Of a stretch of DNA of 64,000 nucleotides, positions 10,956 through 26,410 are shown piece after piece; the first letter of the stretch is position 1, and each line of letters begins with the position of its first letter. This DNA comes from Limonium bicolor (Eukaryota; Streptophyta; Magnoliopsida; Caryophyllales; Plumbaginaceae): the NCBI GenBank assembly GCA_023374045.1, contig CM041781.1:146870982-146934981 (forward strand), read 5' to 3'. The translations under genes and the position numbers were made by a program. The notes under the pieces are model-generated. The model did not search any database. It was not told where the DNA came from and worked only from the letters and a program-made list of their open reading frames with translations.

Positions 10956-13900
10956 TGTAACACCCCATCCAACATTAACATACTTACAATAGACTGCAGC
11001 GGAAAACAACCTCATCACATTACTTAACTCGTTGGTGTTACACGCCGTTAGCCACCCACGTGGCTAACAAGGCTAATACATACACAATGTACCGGTCTGA
11101 TGGGCTAAATTCCCGAGCGTCTACACATTACTATCGATTTCCATTAACAACAACACAACGCACTCCTTCCAACTATACCGAGTATTTATAAACTGATGCC
11201 GACAACAATTTCGGTCTTACTACACCTACTGTATACATACACTTAAATGATTACCCATGTACGACGACTACCCGTCCTACTCTCGAACGGCTTCCAGCAC
11301 TTCGTACCTGAAATAGGAAAAGAAGAGAAAGGGTGGCCCCCAAGGGGCTCAGCACCTTTGCTGGTATGGTAATCCCGCAGCCCACATGCTACCGGGCCAC
11401 GCACAACTAATTTTCGTCTTAGCATGCGGTTGATTATATTTAATTCATGCATGTAACAGTAAACACACAACACTTAACATTTCGCCTCAATGGGCTCAAC
11501 AATCGGATAATACATCCTACTTAATAAGTCACTCATGGTATTCATCATCCCTAGAGTGTTCCTCCTCCAATGGAGCTACTTCCTTAATAGACGACACATA
11601 CCCTTAAATCGGGTTATCCTTAAACGCCTCTTATCACAAACTGGGAATCATATCCATGATCCACACACTCCACATTTTACAACATATAACATACACTACA
11701 TAACAACACTTAACAACACTTTGCACGTTTCCACGTGCACCCATAACACCGCAATAGATATTGCATCACAACAAAGATACATAACATAACGGGAATGGTC
11801 CTCTTAGGAACCGACCCAAACATTACTAATACACTGGTGAGCCTAGAGAATGTTGCCAGTCTCATGATAAGCTCGTTACATAACTCGTTACCGTCTCGTT
11901 AAATGAACGGTTAACTTAACACAAGGTGTCTCGGATATAGTGATCCAAGCACACCGAAACAAACATAACAATAGTATGCCCCTGTGGCCCGACGTGAGTC
12001 AGTAATAGCCTTGGTTAAGCTAAAGGGAAGACTGGGAACCAAATTGGAAAACAACCATAACATACGGAGAGGATCGAACCTGCTATGACAACGACCCCCA
12101 TACTCACACGCGTGGCCGGAACAGACCGGACTCCTCACTCCCCCGTTAGCACTTGTTAGAAGTTCAACTTTGAACTTTATTAAACAATCACAAACATTGG
12201 GTTAAGTCTTGTTAGACATACACAAGGGAAAGAGAGTCATACATTCACGTACAAACATCACACACAAACATCACATAACCAACTCACGCATAGCCGTGGT
12301 TGAACGTTCCTTAAGTCGGAAACGTTGTTACCGGATACCGTTCTCCTACGTTTACCTAATAGTGGTTAACTAGCCCTTCAAGCGCATTCGAGGTTACCGG
12401 TATCGGCACGTAAACATACAATAACAATAACGACTGTAAACTCGTTTCATGATTTATCTCATAACGTGGCAAACATACAGAAAAAACACATTGGCATACA
12501 AGCCGGTGTAATCCGGTAGGACACAGGTTGCAAGAAAACCATACCTGTCACCGGAGTCCACTTTACCACGTCCACTTATGTTCCTCGAGCAATTCTCGAA
12601 CAACTGTTAACATCACATGTGTTTTTATTAACATTGGGGTAACACGTTTGTTTAAAGTCTAACGCTTATAACTTTTCCCCGTTAACTTGGTTAAATAACT
12701 TTACATTTTAACTTGTTTTACTTTCACATTTTATTACAACTTTTCACCCACTTAATTGTCATTAAAACTCACCTAACAAGTCCTTAACAACCTCAAAACC
12801 ATTAACCATCAATCCCCATCATTACACATCATTTCCATACCTTAAACAATGTTTTTGGTCCATACAACACCTTGTCCGAACTTGTGTCCGGACTTCCCAA
12901 GTTCGGACACAAGCCGCGACCCAATACTGAAAACCATACACACGTCCGAACTTGTGTCCGGACTTCCCAAGTTTGGACACAGTTCGAGAGTAAATCCCAG
13001 ATAGAAACAGTCACGTCCGAACTTGTGTCCGGACTTCCCAAGTTCGGACACAGTTCGAGAATGAGAAAATCCTTTACCCAACAGAGCCTGTCCGAACTTC
13101 CATGTCCGGACAGAAGTTCGGACACGGCAAAACATTCAATTTCCAAGTCTTTAAACACTTAACCAATTTCACCAAACTTCTCCTAAAGCCTCATAATGTT
13201 TCCTAACATCATTTGGCACATCAACACACCTTTAGCCATGTGCTAAACTCTTTAAATCACTCACCAAAACCATCTTATCATTCACAAATTTCTTACAAAA
13301 TTCCTAGCACTTAGGATGTTTTCTCCTTAAGATTTCTAAGTGGTAGTTCACCAATAAAGACCACTACACCAAGGTGTTTCCTCTACACCTTAACATCATC
13401 TCTCAACTCCTTTTTTACTAACTAAATCTCCTTTTTACAACTTCTTGAATTCTTTTCTCAAAACCTTACTTAAACATCATTCCTCCTTATTCATCAACAT
13501 TACCCAAACCTTAAACAAACTTCTCCAAGACTTAAATACATCCTAATACATTCATTGGGTTCCTAGAACTTCCAAGATAACACCTAAGTCCTTGCATCAC
13601 TCTAAATCACCTTAACACATGTTTTCTTCTCAAGTAAACATTTATTCACCTTTAACACTTCCTAGTTCACCAAGACCATTTAAAACACTTAGAACTTCTC
13701 ACACATTTTCCCAAATTTGGCCATAGCTTCTCTTGTATATACTCACATTCAAACACTTAGGTTTTTACCTTATTTCATTCAAAACACCTAAAATCCATCA
13801 AACACATTTTTATACACAAACTTCACACATTAAGCACTACATCACAATATAGTGCATAAGCTTAAATTGCTTGGCACTTAGGCCCTTAAACAACATGGCT

Positions 13901-15571
13901 CTTAGGCCCTTAAATTGCATAAACCTTAAACACTGAATTTCCCACATAAGTAATGCCTTTGACCTGCAAATACACCCACAATACATATGCCCTTAATAAA
14001 CTCCTTGAGAGCATTTTACTAGCTCATTTGCCATTGGCTCCTTAGGTATTTTATTAAGCAAATCAAGCTCATTTTCCTAAGGCATTTAAACTACATTGAG
14101 ATAGTTTGTTTACCTCTTTTCCTCTCAAACTTCTTTCTTGTTTCCTTGTAAAACCGGTGGGGTGTTTGGTTGTTTGTCAACTTCTAAACAATGTACAAAT
14201 AATAGAATGAGTATTCAAGCATTATGCTTCATCTCATTGTAAACCCTAGTTACACATATTGTTTTAACACATTAAGGTAATTGTTTTACCTTGGAATTGG
14301 AAGAGAACTTGAACAAGTATCAAGAGAGGACTCCTCCTAGCCCTTGGAAGATTCAAATGAAGCTAAAACAAGCAAGATAAATACACCATGGTGAGGTGAA
14401 TTTTCGGACAACACAAAACATGAAGGAAACATCATTTTTCTTTGAGTTTCCTTACCTTGAAGCAAAGGAGAACAATAGTATGTGAAAAGGTGAGCTCAAG
14501 CTCCATCAATGGTGAATCTCCTTGGCACCGAAATGAGGCTTTTGAAGATTTGAAAAGATAGAAGTGTAGAGCTTGCTCCAACTAGAAGAATGGTGGTCTT
14601 GAAATTAAATTTGGATAAGTGAGCTAGATTTTACAAGAGTTCAAAGGTGGACTTCCATGGTGGTGGTGCTATATTACCGAGAGAGAACAAGAAGAAGAGA
14701 GGAAGAAGAAGTTGGAACCGTGTGAAATGGAGGAAGGACAAGAGAGAATGAGATAAGATTGCTTTAAGAAGATATTTGTAACTTATAAAGCAAATAGTAC
14801 TTTACTTTAAGCTTAACTTTACTTATTTGATTTCTTTTACATGTTGGTGACTCACACCATGAAAAACCGGCCCCCATATGCCTAGGAGGGTATAATAGTC
14901 TTTGTTGACCAATTTAATTACTTATAACATTATATGTTACAAACTAGCTTATAAAAGTTACTATTCACAAACTAAGGCACTTAGAAGTGAAATTTTTGAT
15001 TTCCCATTGATATAGCCACCCAAATGTGATACTATATAGTACACATGTTAATTAAAGAGCAATGATGGACATTTAGCCATTCAAAACTCATTTACAAGAC
15101 AATTTTTCAAAAACGTGCTTTAAGACTCCTTAAAGCACATTTTGTGTTTTAACTTGTTTTCAAGCTTGGTTTTCTTTGGTAATTGATTTAATATGTTCAT
15201 TAACATATTTGTAAGGTGTAGGTATGACCATTAGGTCTTATACAAATTTATTCCAAGCTTAGAGCATATTTTGCTCTTATTGACTTTAAGGTATTTCCTT
15301 GTGTTTTATTTGGTTTAACTGTCCACCAAAGTTTCCTAAGGACTTATTTAGCCTATCAAATCATAATTAAATGTTATCAAGTCTTGGTAGGCTCTTTGGG
15401 TCCTAACCAAGTTCACTCATAGCTTAGAGCATGTTTTTGCTCAACTGTGTCTTAATGCTTTATTGCATTTATTATGGTCTAAATTGTTCACTGATGTTAC
15501 TAAGGCACTTTTTAGCCTTTACATACCATAGTTTGATATTTAAACCACATATCAAGGTTTGGGGTATTTCA
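10956..15571 (-). repeat. Array LTR 2
   Basis: 4616 bp, same termini as LTR 1. It differs from LTRs 1, 3 and 4 mainly by single-base indels, many in homopolymers (e.g. near 11001, 12227 and 13412). It shares a TGTG feature near 12618 with LTR 1 that LTRs 3 and 4 lack. Confidence 0.88.
12874..13123 (-). repeat. Four iterated hairpins in LTR 2
   Basis: Same GTCCGAACTT/AAGTTCGGAC units and spacing as in LTR 1, essentially unchanged, including the single mismatch in the second unit. Confidence 0.85.
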
Positions 15572-15607
15572 ATCTACCCCCCTTAAAAGAACTTCGTCCT
15601 CGAAGTT
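15572..15607 (-). pseudogene. Remnant of pol C-terminus with PPT, unit 2
   Basis: Same NFEDEVLL trace and PPT as in unit 1, abutting LTR 2. Confidence 0.55.
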
Positions 15608-16892
15608 CACACTTTCCCACACATCATTAATCAGAATACAGGATTACTTGGAAATAAACTTCCATAACCAAACACACTTTACATCACAACCTCGGACTTA
15701 ATGGTCCGGGCAACACATTCACATCCACACATAACATAACATATCCACATGATAACCTCGGACTCTATGGTCCGGGTATCTTAACAACACTTACACATAC
15801 ATAACAACCCCTTTGACTCACTGGTCTTGGGTAACATAACAACATTTGGACACATAGGTCCTGGTAACATAACAGTCTTTAGACACATAGGTCTATGTAA
15901 CACCACATTTAGACTCATAGGCCTTGATAGTATACACTTTAGGAAATCCAAGTCAAAACAACATTCATTACACATACCACACAACATGTCAGAGCATGTA
16001 TAGCAATCAAAAATATCCTTGATATACACTGTGATCCCGCAGACCCGGTCGCGATGGACACCTTCCGTCCCCGTGCCTTTGGGAGATTAAAACAATCACT
16101 TAAGTTTAAAATTTCCTTGTGAGGTTAAGTAAGAAACTTTAATTACGTAAAGTATCCACAACGTTTTATAAATACCAATTTAAAATCCTTTTGAAAACAC
16201 ACACCTCCAAGTCCAACTTAAGCTCTTTGCTTCTTTTCTTAGCGTGGTTATTTGTGACCACTTATAGGGAGTTTCAAGAGTCATCCAACCCTGATGTGAT
16301 CAGCATCAGTGTTGAACTATCCTTCCACTCCAATTTGTGTTCGGCTTCCCTTGATCACATGCAAATCAAGTTCCACCTCCCACTTCATTTTCAAGCATCA
16401 AATAAATCACTCATTTCCAATTTTCTATCTTTTTAATCATTCTAATCATGATCATACATCTCCAAAGATAGAACTTCGTCTATCAGTTATTCCCATACAC
16501 TTTAATCCTGTTGCCTATGGAATCTTATTCTCATTAGGTTTTATTGCTCATACCCTTTTATGAATCACTATATAGTATATATACACATATTTTTATCAAA
16601 ATACAACACACAATTTCACATTTATACACTGTCGGGGTTTATTCCCCCGGGAGTTTCTCTACTCCCACACTTGCACTATCACACACAACTGTTAACAAAT
16701 ACACACACTTATCACAATGGTATTCGCATCTCCTGTGCGCAATTACCACAATTAAACCATGAATGAATGTGTATGTTTACGTAACACACACACCAATCAT
16801 CAAAACAATAATATAATTTTGTGCTATGCACAATATAAATCACATACACTACGTACACTTGTACGGTAATATACACTAAGTGGTTTTGCGCT

Positions 16893-16907
16893 CTACCCCC
16901 CTTAAAA
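16893..16907 (-). promoter_or_regulatory. Second PPT-like tract inside internal region 2
   Basis: Minus-strand TTTTAAGGGGGGTAG, in the same context as in unit 1. Confidence 0.55.
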
Positions 16908-19900
16908 GGGATTACGCCCACGTAATCAATCACTAAACATTGGCTTAAATGTTTGCCTCGTCGAAGTGTTTTAACTTCCACGCGGTCTATTACACAATGG
17001 ATTCTGATTAGAGGATCTTAACCATATTGGCGGTTTAGTTCCTAAACCAAGAATTCTCATTGGAGTTTGTTTAAACTCTTGGTTGTTTCGATTTGGCCTG
17101 TTAGGCTTCTAGGCGTTAATAATTAGCCATCCACTCATGTTCACCATGTACATTCAACACTTGAATCACTGGCTCACTAGTTTCTGCTGCGAAACTCTAA
17201 TAACTGTAGAGCTTAATTGCTCCCTTTTGTTATTCTTACTGTATTGTACATCCCCAATTGTCACCTTTATCTTGGTACAATGGTTTCTCAACCGACGCGT
17301 GGTATCTTTTACCGTTAGCGAATTCGGTGAGTTATAAACCTTCTATCCACTTCCATAACAACTTACTGTGTATACAGCTATGTATTTCACAATGATTGGC
17401 TTGTTTCCTTCCGACTTACTGTCGGTTGAGATTGAGCTACTATATGTAGTGCTCTCTCAGCTATTTACAACATTTGTGGTATATTCCATACCGCTATTTG
17501 GCAGTTAGTGCTACTGTAGTCACTTACTGTTAATCATGTCTCCATATTTGGTTTTGTACAAGTACTCTTTTATTGGTGTGGTCTTGCATTTCCTATGCAT
17601 CGGCCATTATAACATTATTCCTCCACAATTAACATGTTTCCAATTCCTAGCTATCCCACTCGATCATTACTGCGCAAGTGCAATACCAAAACACTCAGTC
17701 ATACAGAGTGCAGAGGCGTAAACTCTTGACAGTAAATCTCTTATGCTATTCGCCATGGAATTCACACTGAGTTCCTCATCACGTAGTACCTACCACTGGC
17801 TTATTGCCCAGTCTATTTAACATCACTTACCTTGCATCTCCACTGAGTTTAACTCATAACTGGTCTTATCTGTTACATTATCGTTTAACAACATTTATAC
17901 AACGGTCGCTTGTTGCGCACCGTGCTCTTACTCCCTGTATAACACTAACTTATATCGTATCTACTGTCACCTTCACAACTTCCACACATAAACTTACATT
18001 ATTCACATTATGGTTCATCCCTCCTTTGGATGACTACTAAATGCTCCTTGAGCATCGATCATTCGAGTCACAAGCCGGCATTATTCAGCTCGGTGTTTCA
18101 CTTTATACACACATGCTATTAAGCTAACTGCTCTTTTTCAGTAATAACGTCGTCCATCCCTAACATATTTCTTGAACTTGATTCACATAGCTACCGCTCC
18201 TGCGGTCTCACAAGTATCCCCACTCTTAATGCAGTGGTTCGTTTACCACTCTACTTACTTGTATTATATGAACTTCTACCATCAATCGCATTTATATAAC
18301 ATATCTTGCTTAGGCTTATGAGCCTTGTTTGCCTTGAGCTGAGCTCATTGTAGGCTGTCCACACACATGTACTTCTCTGTAAAATGTTACATGGTTAGAG
18401 GTTATATTGGGCTCCATGACAAGGTCGTTGCATCACGTTTCCTTTCATGGGATTCCCCTTAGGTTTGTCAGTCCGTCTCCTGACAACCTATGTCTAAACT
18501 GGGTGTTAGTTTCAACCCTTGTGTTCTGTCATGTCATTTTGTTCAACAATTGTTGATGCGAACACCCCTCAAGGATTGCTCCTGGGTGTTGTTACGTTAT
18601 GCCGTTACATTTGGCTCACATTATTGGTACATTGCGTTAGCCACGCCGTTTGCGTTCTTAACTGACTTATTATCTCCTTCTGTGAAGATCAACATTTCCT
18701 GGTAGTGTAGGTACTCATTATGGGAGTTTCATCCCGTTCTTTGCACATTGATGTGTCCACATTAGGCATCTGCTTGTCACGTACAGGCTGGGTCACCGTT
18801 CCTGCTATCATGTTTATTCCTCGGAATTCTTAAGACATGTGTGATGTCTTTATATAACAGTTAGTGCACTTCGCACCTCTTGACTCTTAAACATATCCTT
18901 GAAATGAATTCACTGACTCCTTTAGTCTAGTTATCTCAACTGAGTTCCTTAACTTCAACCATTCCTTGTAATCTTTAGCTCTTGTTTGATTTATATGCTG
19001 ACCGTAGGAGGAGTCGACTACTTCCCGTTTCGGACTCTACTCGTATACATATGTGGGGTACCATACTGATACATTGCTACTTACCCAACTAACCCATAAG
19101 TAGGTCTGTCAGGCCCACAAGCTCCTATCGGAGTGCGGTCGTCCCACAATTCAATTGGTACACTCGTAGTGTCCGTCACACGCCTAGGTGAAGTATTCTA
19201 TTGTCAACTCCCTTATATTGTCCCGTGACAATATTCATTCCATGCTTCCCGAACTTAATCGAGGGAAAGTTTATCCACTGTCGTATTTATCATCTGCCCT
19301 TGGTTTTACTGGTTTGGTTTAAAAGAAGGTCGGAAAGAAGTGTTGGTTTGAAAGAAAATTTGGTTTTGAAAAGAAAAGGGTTTGAATAAATGTGGGTTTA
19401 AAGAAAAATTTTCATGGTTTCACAACATCTTCTTACCTTAGCCAAGTCTAGCTTCTTGCTGACTGGTGTACTTACAATCACAGAGGTTAGGCTATTAAGC
19501 CCTTCCACGGTTATAATGTTCACACTTAACTTCGTGGTACTTACTAAGTACTGTAGTGGTTATAAATTTCCCGAACAGCCCTGTTATAGCAGCACTTGCT
19601 ATGGCAAGTGCGCCCTGCTAACTGGCTATCGGTTTAACACATACCAATTGTGGTATGTTTTTACCCATACTGTCATCAGTGGCCTTGTTGGCCCTCACTG
19701 ATCTTACTGCCTTGATAATAACTCTTCTAGGTGACTTCTCACTGTCTTCACCTGACGATCATCAACTAGGGTGTTTCCCTTTCTGGGAGACCCCTTTTTC
19801 TTAGTATTATATTTTCTTTGTAGCCCGTTCCACGTATTTGTCGCGGTTACTGAGACTTGTCTCTTGTTTGGGTACTACGTTGTAGTTCCCTTGTCGGTTG

Positions 19901-20407
19901 GTACACCGTTGGTGTATTGTTTATCAACTGTGGTCCCGTAGACACTTGTCTCGGTTTCACTAATCCACTTCTTGCCTGTTGCACGGTTGGTGCGTTGCAA
20001 GTTGGTTTTTCTCGACTGCTTAGCATGTCGACCCAGGTTGCCGGAAATTCTATTCCTCTATACACAAGATCCTTCATTCATTGCTATGAAATGCGGTTAA
20101 CATTGTTCAGATGGAGACCGTCTCCGGGATTCCTAATTTCCGGGATCTACCGTATGACAGGTTCTCCGTACCCTTAGAGGTTTTCAATAACAGCCAGATC
20201 GGTATTTCCGAGTATGAGAGGACTTTCATCTCTCTGGCGTTGTTCCCCAAGTTATAAAACAGGGATTGTGGAGGGTGGGATGGATATTGTAGGTTTCCAG
20301 TACACACTGGTAGTTCCTATTTAGCGTATCTCTCACGCTATCACTCAACCCTTAACCCAAAGTACAAAAATCCTAACTCGGTACTTCCTAAGCTCGGTAA
20401 TTCAGTC

Positions 20408-20435
20408 ATCAGAGCGATACTTCGCTCTGATACCA
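20408..20435 (-). promoter_or_regulatory. tRNA-Met primer-binding site in a hairpin, unit 2
   Basis: PBS at 20435-20424 on the minus strand; the perfect 10-bp stem spans 20408-20431. Confidence 0.85.
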
Positions 20436-20440
20436 CTTTT

Positions 20441-23400
20441 TGTAACACCCCATCCAACATTAACATACTTACAATAGACTGCAGCGGAAGAACAACCTCA
20501 TCACATTACTTAACTCGTTGGTGTTACACGCCGTTAGCCACCCACGTGGCTAACAAGGCTAATACATACACAATGTACCGGTCTGATGGGCTAAATTCCC
20601 GAGCGTCTACACATTACTATCGATTTCCATTAACAACACAACAACGCACTCCTTCCAACTATACCGAGTATTTATAAACTGATGCCGACAACAATTTCGG
20701 TCTTACTACACCTACTGTATACATACACTTAAATGATTACCCATGTACGACGACTACCCGTCCTACTCTCGAACGGCTTCCAGCACTTCGTACCTGAAAT
20801 AGGAAAAGAAGAGAAAGGGTGGCCCCCAAGGGGCTCAGCACCTTTGCTGGTATGGTAATCCCGCAGCCCACATGCTACCGGGCCACGCACAACTAATTTT
20901 CGTCTTAGCATGCGGTTGATTATATTTAATTCATGCATGTAACAGTAAACACACAACACTTAACATTTCGCCTCAATGGGCTCAACAATCGGATAATACA
21001 TCCTACTTAATAAGTCACTCATGGTATTCATCATCCCTAGAGTGTTCCTCCTCCAATGGAGCTACTTCCTTAATAGACGACACATACCCTTAAATCGGGT
21101 TATCCTTAAACGCCTCTTATCACAAACTGGGAATCATATCCATGATCCACACACTCCACATTTTACAACATATAACATACACTACATAACAACACTTAAC
21201 AACACTTTGCACGTTTCCACGTGCACCCCATAACACCGCAATAGATATTGCATCACAACAAAGATACATAACATAACGGGAATGGTCCTCTTAGGAACCG
21301 ACCCAAACATTACTAATACACTGGTGAGCCTAGAGAATGTTGCCAGTCTCATGATAAGCTCGTTACATAACTCGTTACCGTCTCGTTAAATGAACGGTTA
21401 ACTTAACACAAGGTGTCTCGGATATAGTGATCCAAGCACACCGAAACAAACATAACAATAGTATGCCCCTGTGGCCCGACGTGAGTCAGTAATAGCCTTG
21501 GTTAAGCTAAAGGGAAGACTGGGAACCAAATTGGAAAACAACCATAACATACGGAGAGGATCGAACCTGCTATGACAACGACCCCCATACTCACACGCGT
21601 GGCCGGAACAGACCGGACTCCTCACTCCCCCGTTAGCACTTGTTAGAAGTTCAACTTTGAACTTTATTAAACAATCACAAACATTGGGTTAAGTCTTGTT
21701 AGACATACACAAGGGAAGAGAGAGTCATACATTCACGTACAAACATCACACACAAACATCACATAACCAACTCACGCATAGCCGTGGTTAGAACGTTCCT
21801 TAAGTCGGAAACGTTGTTACCGGATACCGTTCTCCTACGTTTACCTAATAGTGGTTAACTAGCCCTTCAAGCGCATTCGAGGTTACCGGTATCGGCACGT
21901 AAACATACAATAACAATAACGACTGTAAACTCGTTTCATGATTTATCTCATAACGTGGCAAACATACAGAAAAAACACATTGGCATACAAGCCGGTGTAA
22001 TCCGGTAGGACACAGGTTGCAAGAAAACCATACCTGTCACCGGAGTCCACTTTACCACGTCCACTTATGTTCCTCGAGCAATTCTCGAACAACTGTTAAC
22101 ATCACATGTTTTTTATTAACATTGGGGTAACACGTTTGTTTAAGTCTAACGCTTATAACTTTTCCCCGTTAACTTGGTTAAATAACTTTACATTTTAACT
22201 TGTTTTACTTTCACATTTTATTACAACTTTTCACCCACTTAATTGTCATTAAAACTCACCTAACAAGTCCTTAACAACCTCAAAACCTCATTAACCATCA
22301 ATCCCCATCATTACACATTTCCATACCTTAAACAATGTTTTTGGTCCATACAACACCTTGTCCGAACTTGTGTCCGGACTTCCCAAGTTCGGACACAAGC
22401 CGCGACCCAATACTGAAAACCATACACACGTCCGAACTTGTGTCCGGACTTCCCAAGTTTGGACACAGTTCGAGAGTAAATCCCAGATAGAAACAGTCAC
22501 GTCCGAACTTGTGTCCGGACTTCCCAAGTTCGGACACAGTTCGAGAATGAGAAAATCCTTTACCCAACAGAGCCTGTCCGAACTTCCATGTCCGGACAGA
22601 AGTTCGGACACGGCAAAACATTCAATTTCCAAGTCTTTAAACACTTAACCAATTTCACCAAACTTCTCCTAAAGCCTCATAATGTTTCCTAACATCATTT
22701 GGCACATCAACACACCTTTAGCCATGTGCTAAACTCTTTAAATCACTCACCAAAACCATCTTATCATTCACAAATTTCTTACAAAATTCCTAGCACTTAG
22801 GATGTTTTCTCCTTAAGATTTCTAAGTGGTAGTTCACCAATAAAGACCACTACACCAAGGTGTTTCCTCTACACCTTAACATCATCTCTCAACTCCTTTT
22901 TTTACTAACTAAATCTCCTTTTTACAACTTCTTGAATTCTTTTCTCAAAACCTTACTTAAACATCATTCTCTCCTTATTCATCAACATTACCCAAACCTT
23001 AAACAAACTTCTCCAAGACTTAAATACATCCTAATAACATTCATTGGGTTCCTAGAACTTCCAAGATAACACCTAAGTCCTTGCATCACTCTAAATCACC
23101 TTAACACATGTTTTCTTCTCAAGTAAACATTTATTCACCTTTAACACTTCCTAGTTCACCAAGACCATTTAAAACACTTAGAACTTCTCACACATTTTCC
23201 CAAATTTGGCCATAGCTTCTCTTGTATATACTCACATTCAAACACTTAGGTTTTTACCTTATTTCATTCAAAACACCTAAAATCCATCAAACACATTTTT
23301 ATACACAAACTTCACACATTAAGCACTACATCACAATATAGTGCATAAGCTTAAATTGCTTGGCACTTAGGCCCTTAAACAACATGGCTCTTAGGCCCTT

Positions 23401-25061
23401 AAATTGCATAAACCTTAAACACTGAATTTCCCACATAAGTAATGCCTTTGACCTGCAAATACACCCACCAATACATATGCCCTTAATAAACTCCTTGAGA
23501 GCATTTTACTAGCTCATTTGCCATTGGCTCCTTAGGTATTTTTATTAAGCAAATCAAGCTCATTTTCCTAAGGCATTTAAACTACATTGAGATAGTTTGT
23601 TTACCTCTTTTCCTCTCAAACTTCTTTCTTGTTCCTTGTAAAACCGGGGGGTGTTTGGTTGTTTGTCAACTTCTAAACAATGTACAAATAATAGAATGAG
23701 TATTCAAGCATTATGCTTCATCTCATTGTAAACCCTAGTTACACATATTGTTTTAACACATTAAGGTAATTGTTTTACCTTGGAATTGGAAGAGAACTTG
23801 AACAAGTATCAAGAGAGGACTCCTCCTAGCCCTTGGAAGATTCAAATGAAGCTAAAACAAGCAAGATAAATACACCATGGTGAGGTGAATTTTCGGACAA
23901 CACAAAACATGAAGGAAACATCATTTTTCTTTGAGTTTCCTTACCTTGAAGCAAAGGAGAACAATAGTATGTGAAAAGGTGAGCTCAAGCTCCATCAATG
24001 GGAATCTCCTTGGCACCGAAATGAGGCTTTTGAAGATTTGAAAAGATAGAAGTGTAGAGCTTGCTCCAACTAGAAGAATGGTGGTCTTGAAATTAAATTT
24101 GGATAAGTGAGCTAGATTTTACAAGAGTTCAAAGGTGGACTTCCATGGTGGTGGTGCTATATTACCGAGAGAGAACAAGAAGAAGAGAGGAAGAAGAAGT
24201 TGGGGAACCGTGTGAAATGGAGGAAGGACAAGAGAGAATGAGATAAGATTGCTTTAAGAAGATATTTGTAACTTATAAAGCAAATAGTACTTTACTTTAA
24301 GCTTAACTTACTTATTTGATTTCTTTTACATGTTGGTGACTCACACCATGAAAAACCGGCCCCCATATGCCTAGGAGGGTATAATAGTCTTTGTTGACCA
24401 ATTTAATTACTTATAACATTATATGTTACAAACTAGCTTATAAAAGTTACTATTCACAAACTAAGGCACTTAGAAGTGAAATTTTTGATTTCCCATTGAT
24501 ATAGCCACCCAAATGTGATACTATATAGTACACATGTTAATTAAAGAGCAATGATGGACATTTAGCCATTCAAAACTCATTTACAAGACAATTTTTCAAA
24601 AACGTGCTTTAAGACTCCTTAAAGCACATTTTGTGTTTTAACTTGTTTTCAAGCTTGGTTTTCTTTGGTAATTGATTTAATATGTTCATTAACATATTTG
24701 TAAGGTGTAGGTATGACCATTAGGTCTTATACAAATTTATTCCAAGCTTAGAGCATATTTTGCTCTTATTGACTTTAAGGTATTTCCTTGTGTTTTATTG
24801 GTTTAACTGTCCACCAAAGTTTCCTAAGGACTTATTTAGCCCTATCAAATCATAATTAAATGTTATCAAGTCTTGGTAGGCTCTTTGGGTCCTAACCAAG
24901 TTCACTCATAGCTTAGAGCATGTTTTTGCTCAAACTGTGTCTTAATGCTTTATTGCATTTATTATGGTCTAAATTGTTCACTGATGTTACTAAGGCACTT
25001 TTTAGCCTTTACATACCATAGTTTGATATTTAAACCACATATCAAGGTTTGGGGTATTTCA
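20441..25061 (-). repeat. Array LTR 3
   Basis: 4621 bp, canonical family termini, nearly identical to LTR 4. It has a few private small indels (near 22107, 22310 and 24000). Confidence 0.88.
22360..22609 (-). repeat. Four iterated hairpins in LTR 3
   Basis: Units at 22360, about 22430, 22501 and 22576, with the same stems and loops as in LTR 1. Confidence 0.85.
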
Positions 25062-25097
25062 ATCTACCCCCCTTAAAAGAACTTCGTCCTCGAAGTT
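25062..25097 (-). pseudogene. Remnant of pol C-terminus with PPT, unit 3
   Basis: Same NFEDEVLL trace and PPT, abutting LTR 3. Confidence 0.55.
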
Positions 25098-26395
25098 CAC
25101 ACTTTCCCACACATCATTAAATCAGAATACAGGGATTACTTGGAAATAAACTTCCATAACCAAACACACTTTACATCACAACCTCGGACTTAATGGTCCG
25201 GGCAACACATTCACATCCACACATAACATAACATATCCACATGATAACCTCGGACTCTATGGTCCGGGTATCTTAACAACACTTACACATACATAACAAC
25301 CCCTTTTGACTCACTGGTCTTGGGTAACATAACAACATTTGGACACATAGGTCCTGGTAACATAACAGTCTTTAGACACATAGGTCTATGTAACACCACA
25401 CATTTAGACTCATAGGCCTTGATAGTATACACTTTAGGAAATCCAAGTCAAAACAACATTCATTACACATACCACACAACATGTCAGAGCATGTATAGCA
25501 ATCAAAAATATCCTTGATATACACTGTGATCCCGCAGACCCCGGTCGCGATGGACACCTTCCGTCCCCGTGCCTTTGGGAGATTAAAACAATCACTTAAG
25601 TTTAAAATTTCCTTGTGAGGTTAAGTAAGAAGACTTTAATTACGTAAAGTATCCACCAACGTTTTATAAATACCAATTTAAAATCCTTTTGAAAACACAC
25701 ACAACTCCAAGTCCAACTTAAGCTCTTTGCTTCTTTTCTTAGCGTGGTTATTTGTGACCACTTATAGGGAGTTTCAAGAGTCATCCAACCCTGATGTGAT
25801 CAGCATCAGTGTTGAACTATCCTTCCACTCCAATTTGTGTTCGGCTTCCCTTGATCACATGCAAATCAAGTTCCACCTCCCACTTCATTTTCAAGCATCA
25901 AATAAATCACTCATTTCCAATTTTCTATCTTTTTAATCATTCTAATCATGATCATACATCTCCAAAGATAGAACTTCGTCTATCAGTTATTCCCATACAC
26001 TTTAATCCTGTTGCCTATGGAATCTTATTCTCATTAGGTTTTATATTGATCTCATACCCTTTTATGAATCACTATATAGTATATATACACATAATTTTAT
26101 CAAAATACAACACACAATTTCACATTTATACACTGTCGGGGTTTATTCCCCCGGGAGTTTCTCTACTCCCACACTTGCACTATCACACACAACTGTTAAC
26201 AAATACACACACTTATCACAATGGTATTCGCATCTCCTGTGCGCAATTACCACAATTAAACCATGAATGAATGTGTATGTTTACACACACACACACCAAT
26301 CATCAAAACAATAATATAATTTTGTGCTATGCACAATATAAATCACATACACTACGTACACTTGTACGGTAATATACACTAAGTGGTTTTGCGCT

Positions 26396-26410
26396 CTACC
26401 CCCCTTAAAA
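26396..26410 (-). promoter_or_regulatory. Second PPT-like tract inside internal region 3
   Basis: Minus-strand TTTTAAGGGGGGTAG, in the same context as in the other units. Confidence 0.55.

Larger units (their letters stand above)
15572..20440 (-). mobile_element. Array internal region 2 (no gag-pol)
   Basis: 4869 bp. It has the same landmarks as internal region 1: pol-end/PPT at 15572-15607, second PPT-like tract at 16893-16907 and PBS hairpin at 20408-20435. It is the most divergent of the three: it has several small deletions (near 16545, 17270 and 17442) and substitutions (near 18800 and 19007) where regions 1 and 3 agree. Confidence 0.85.
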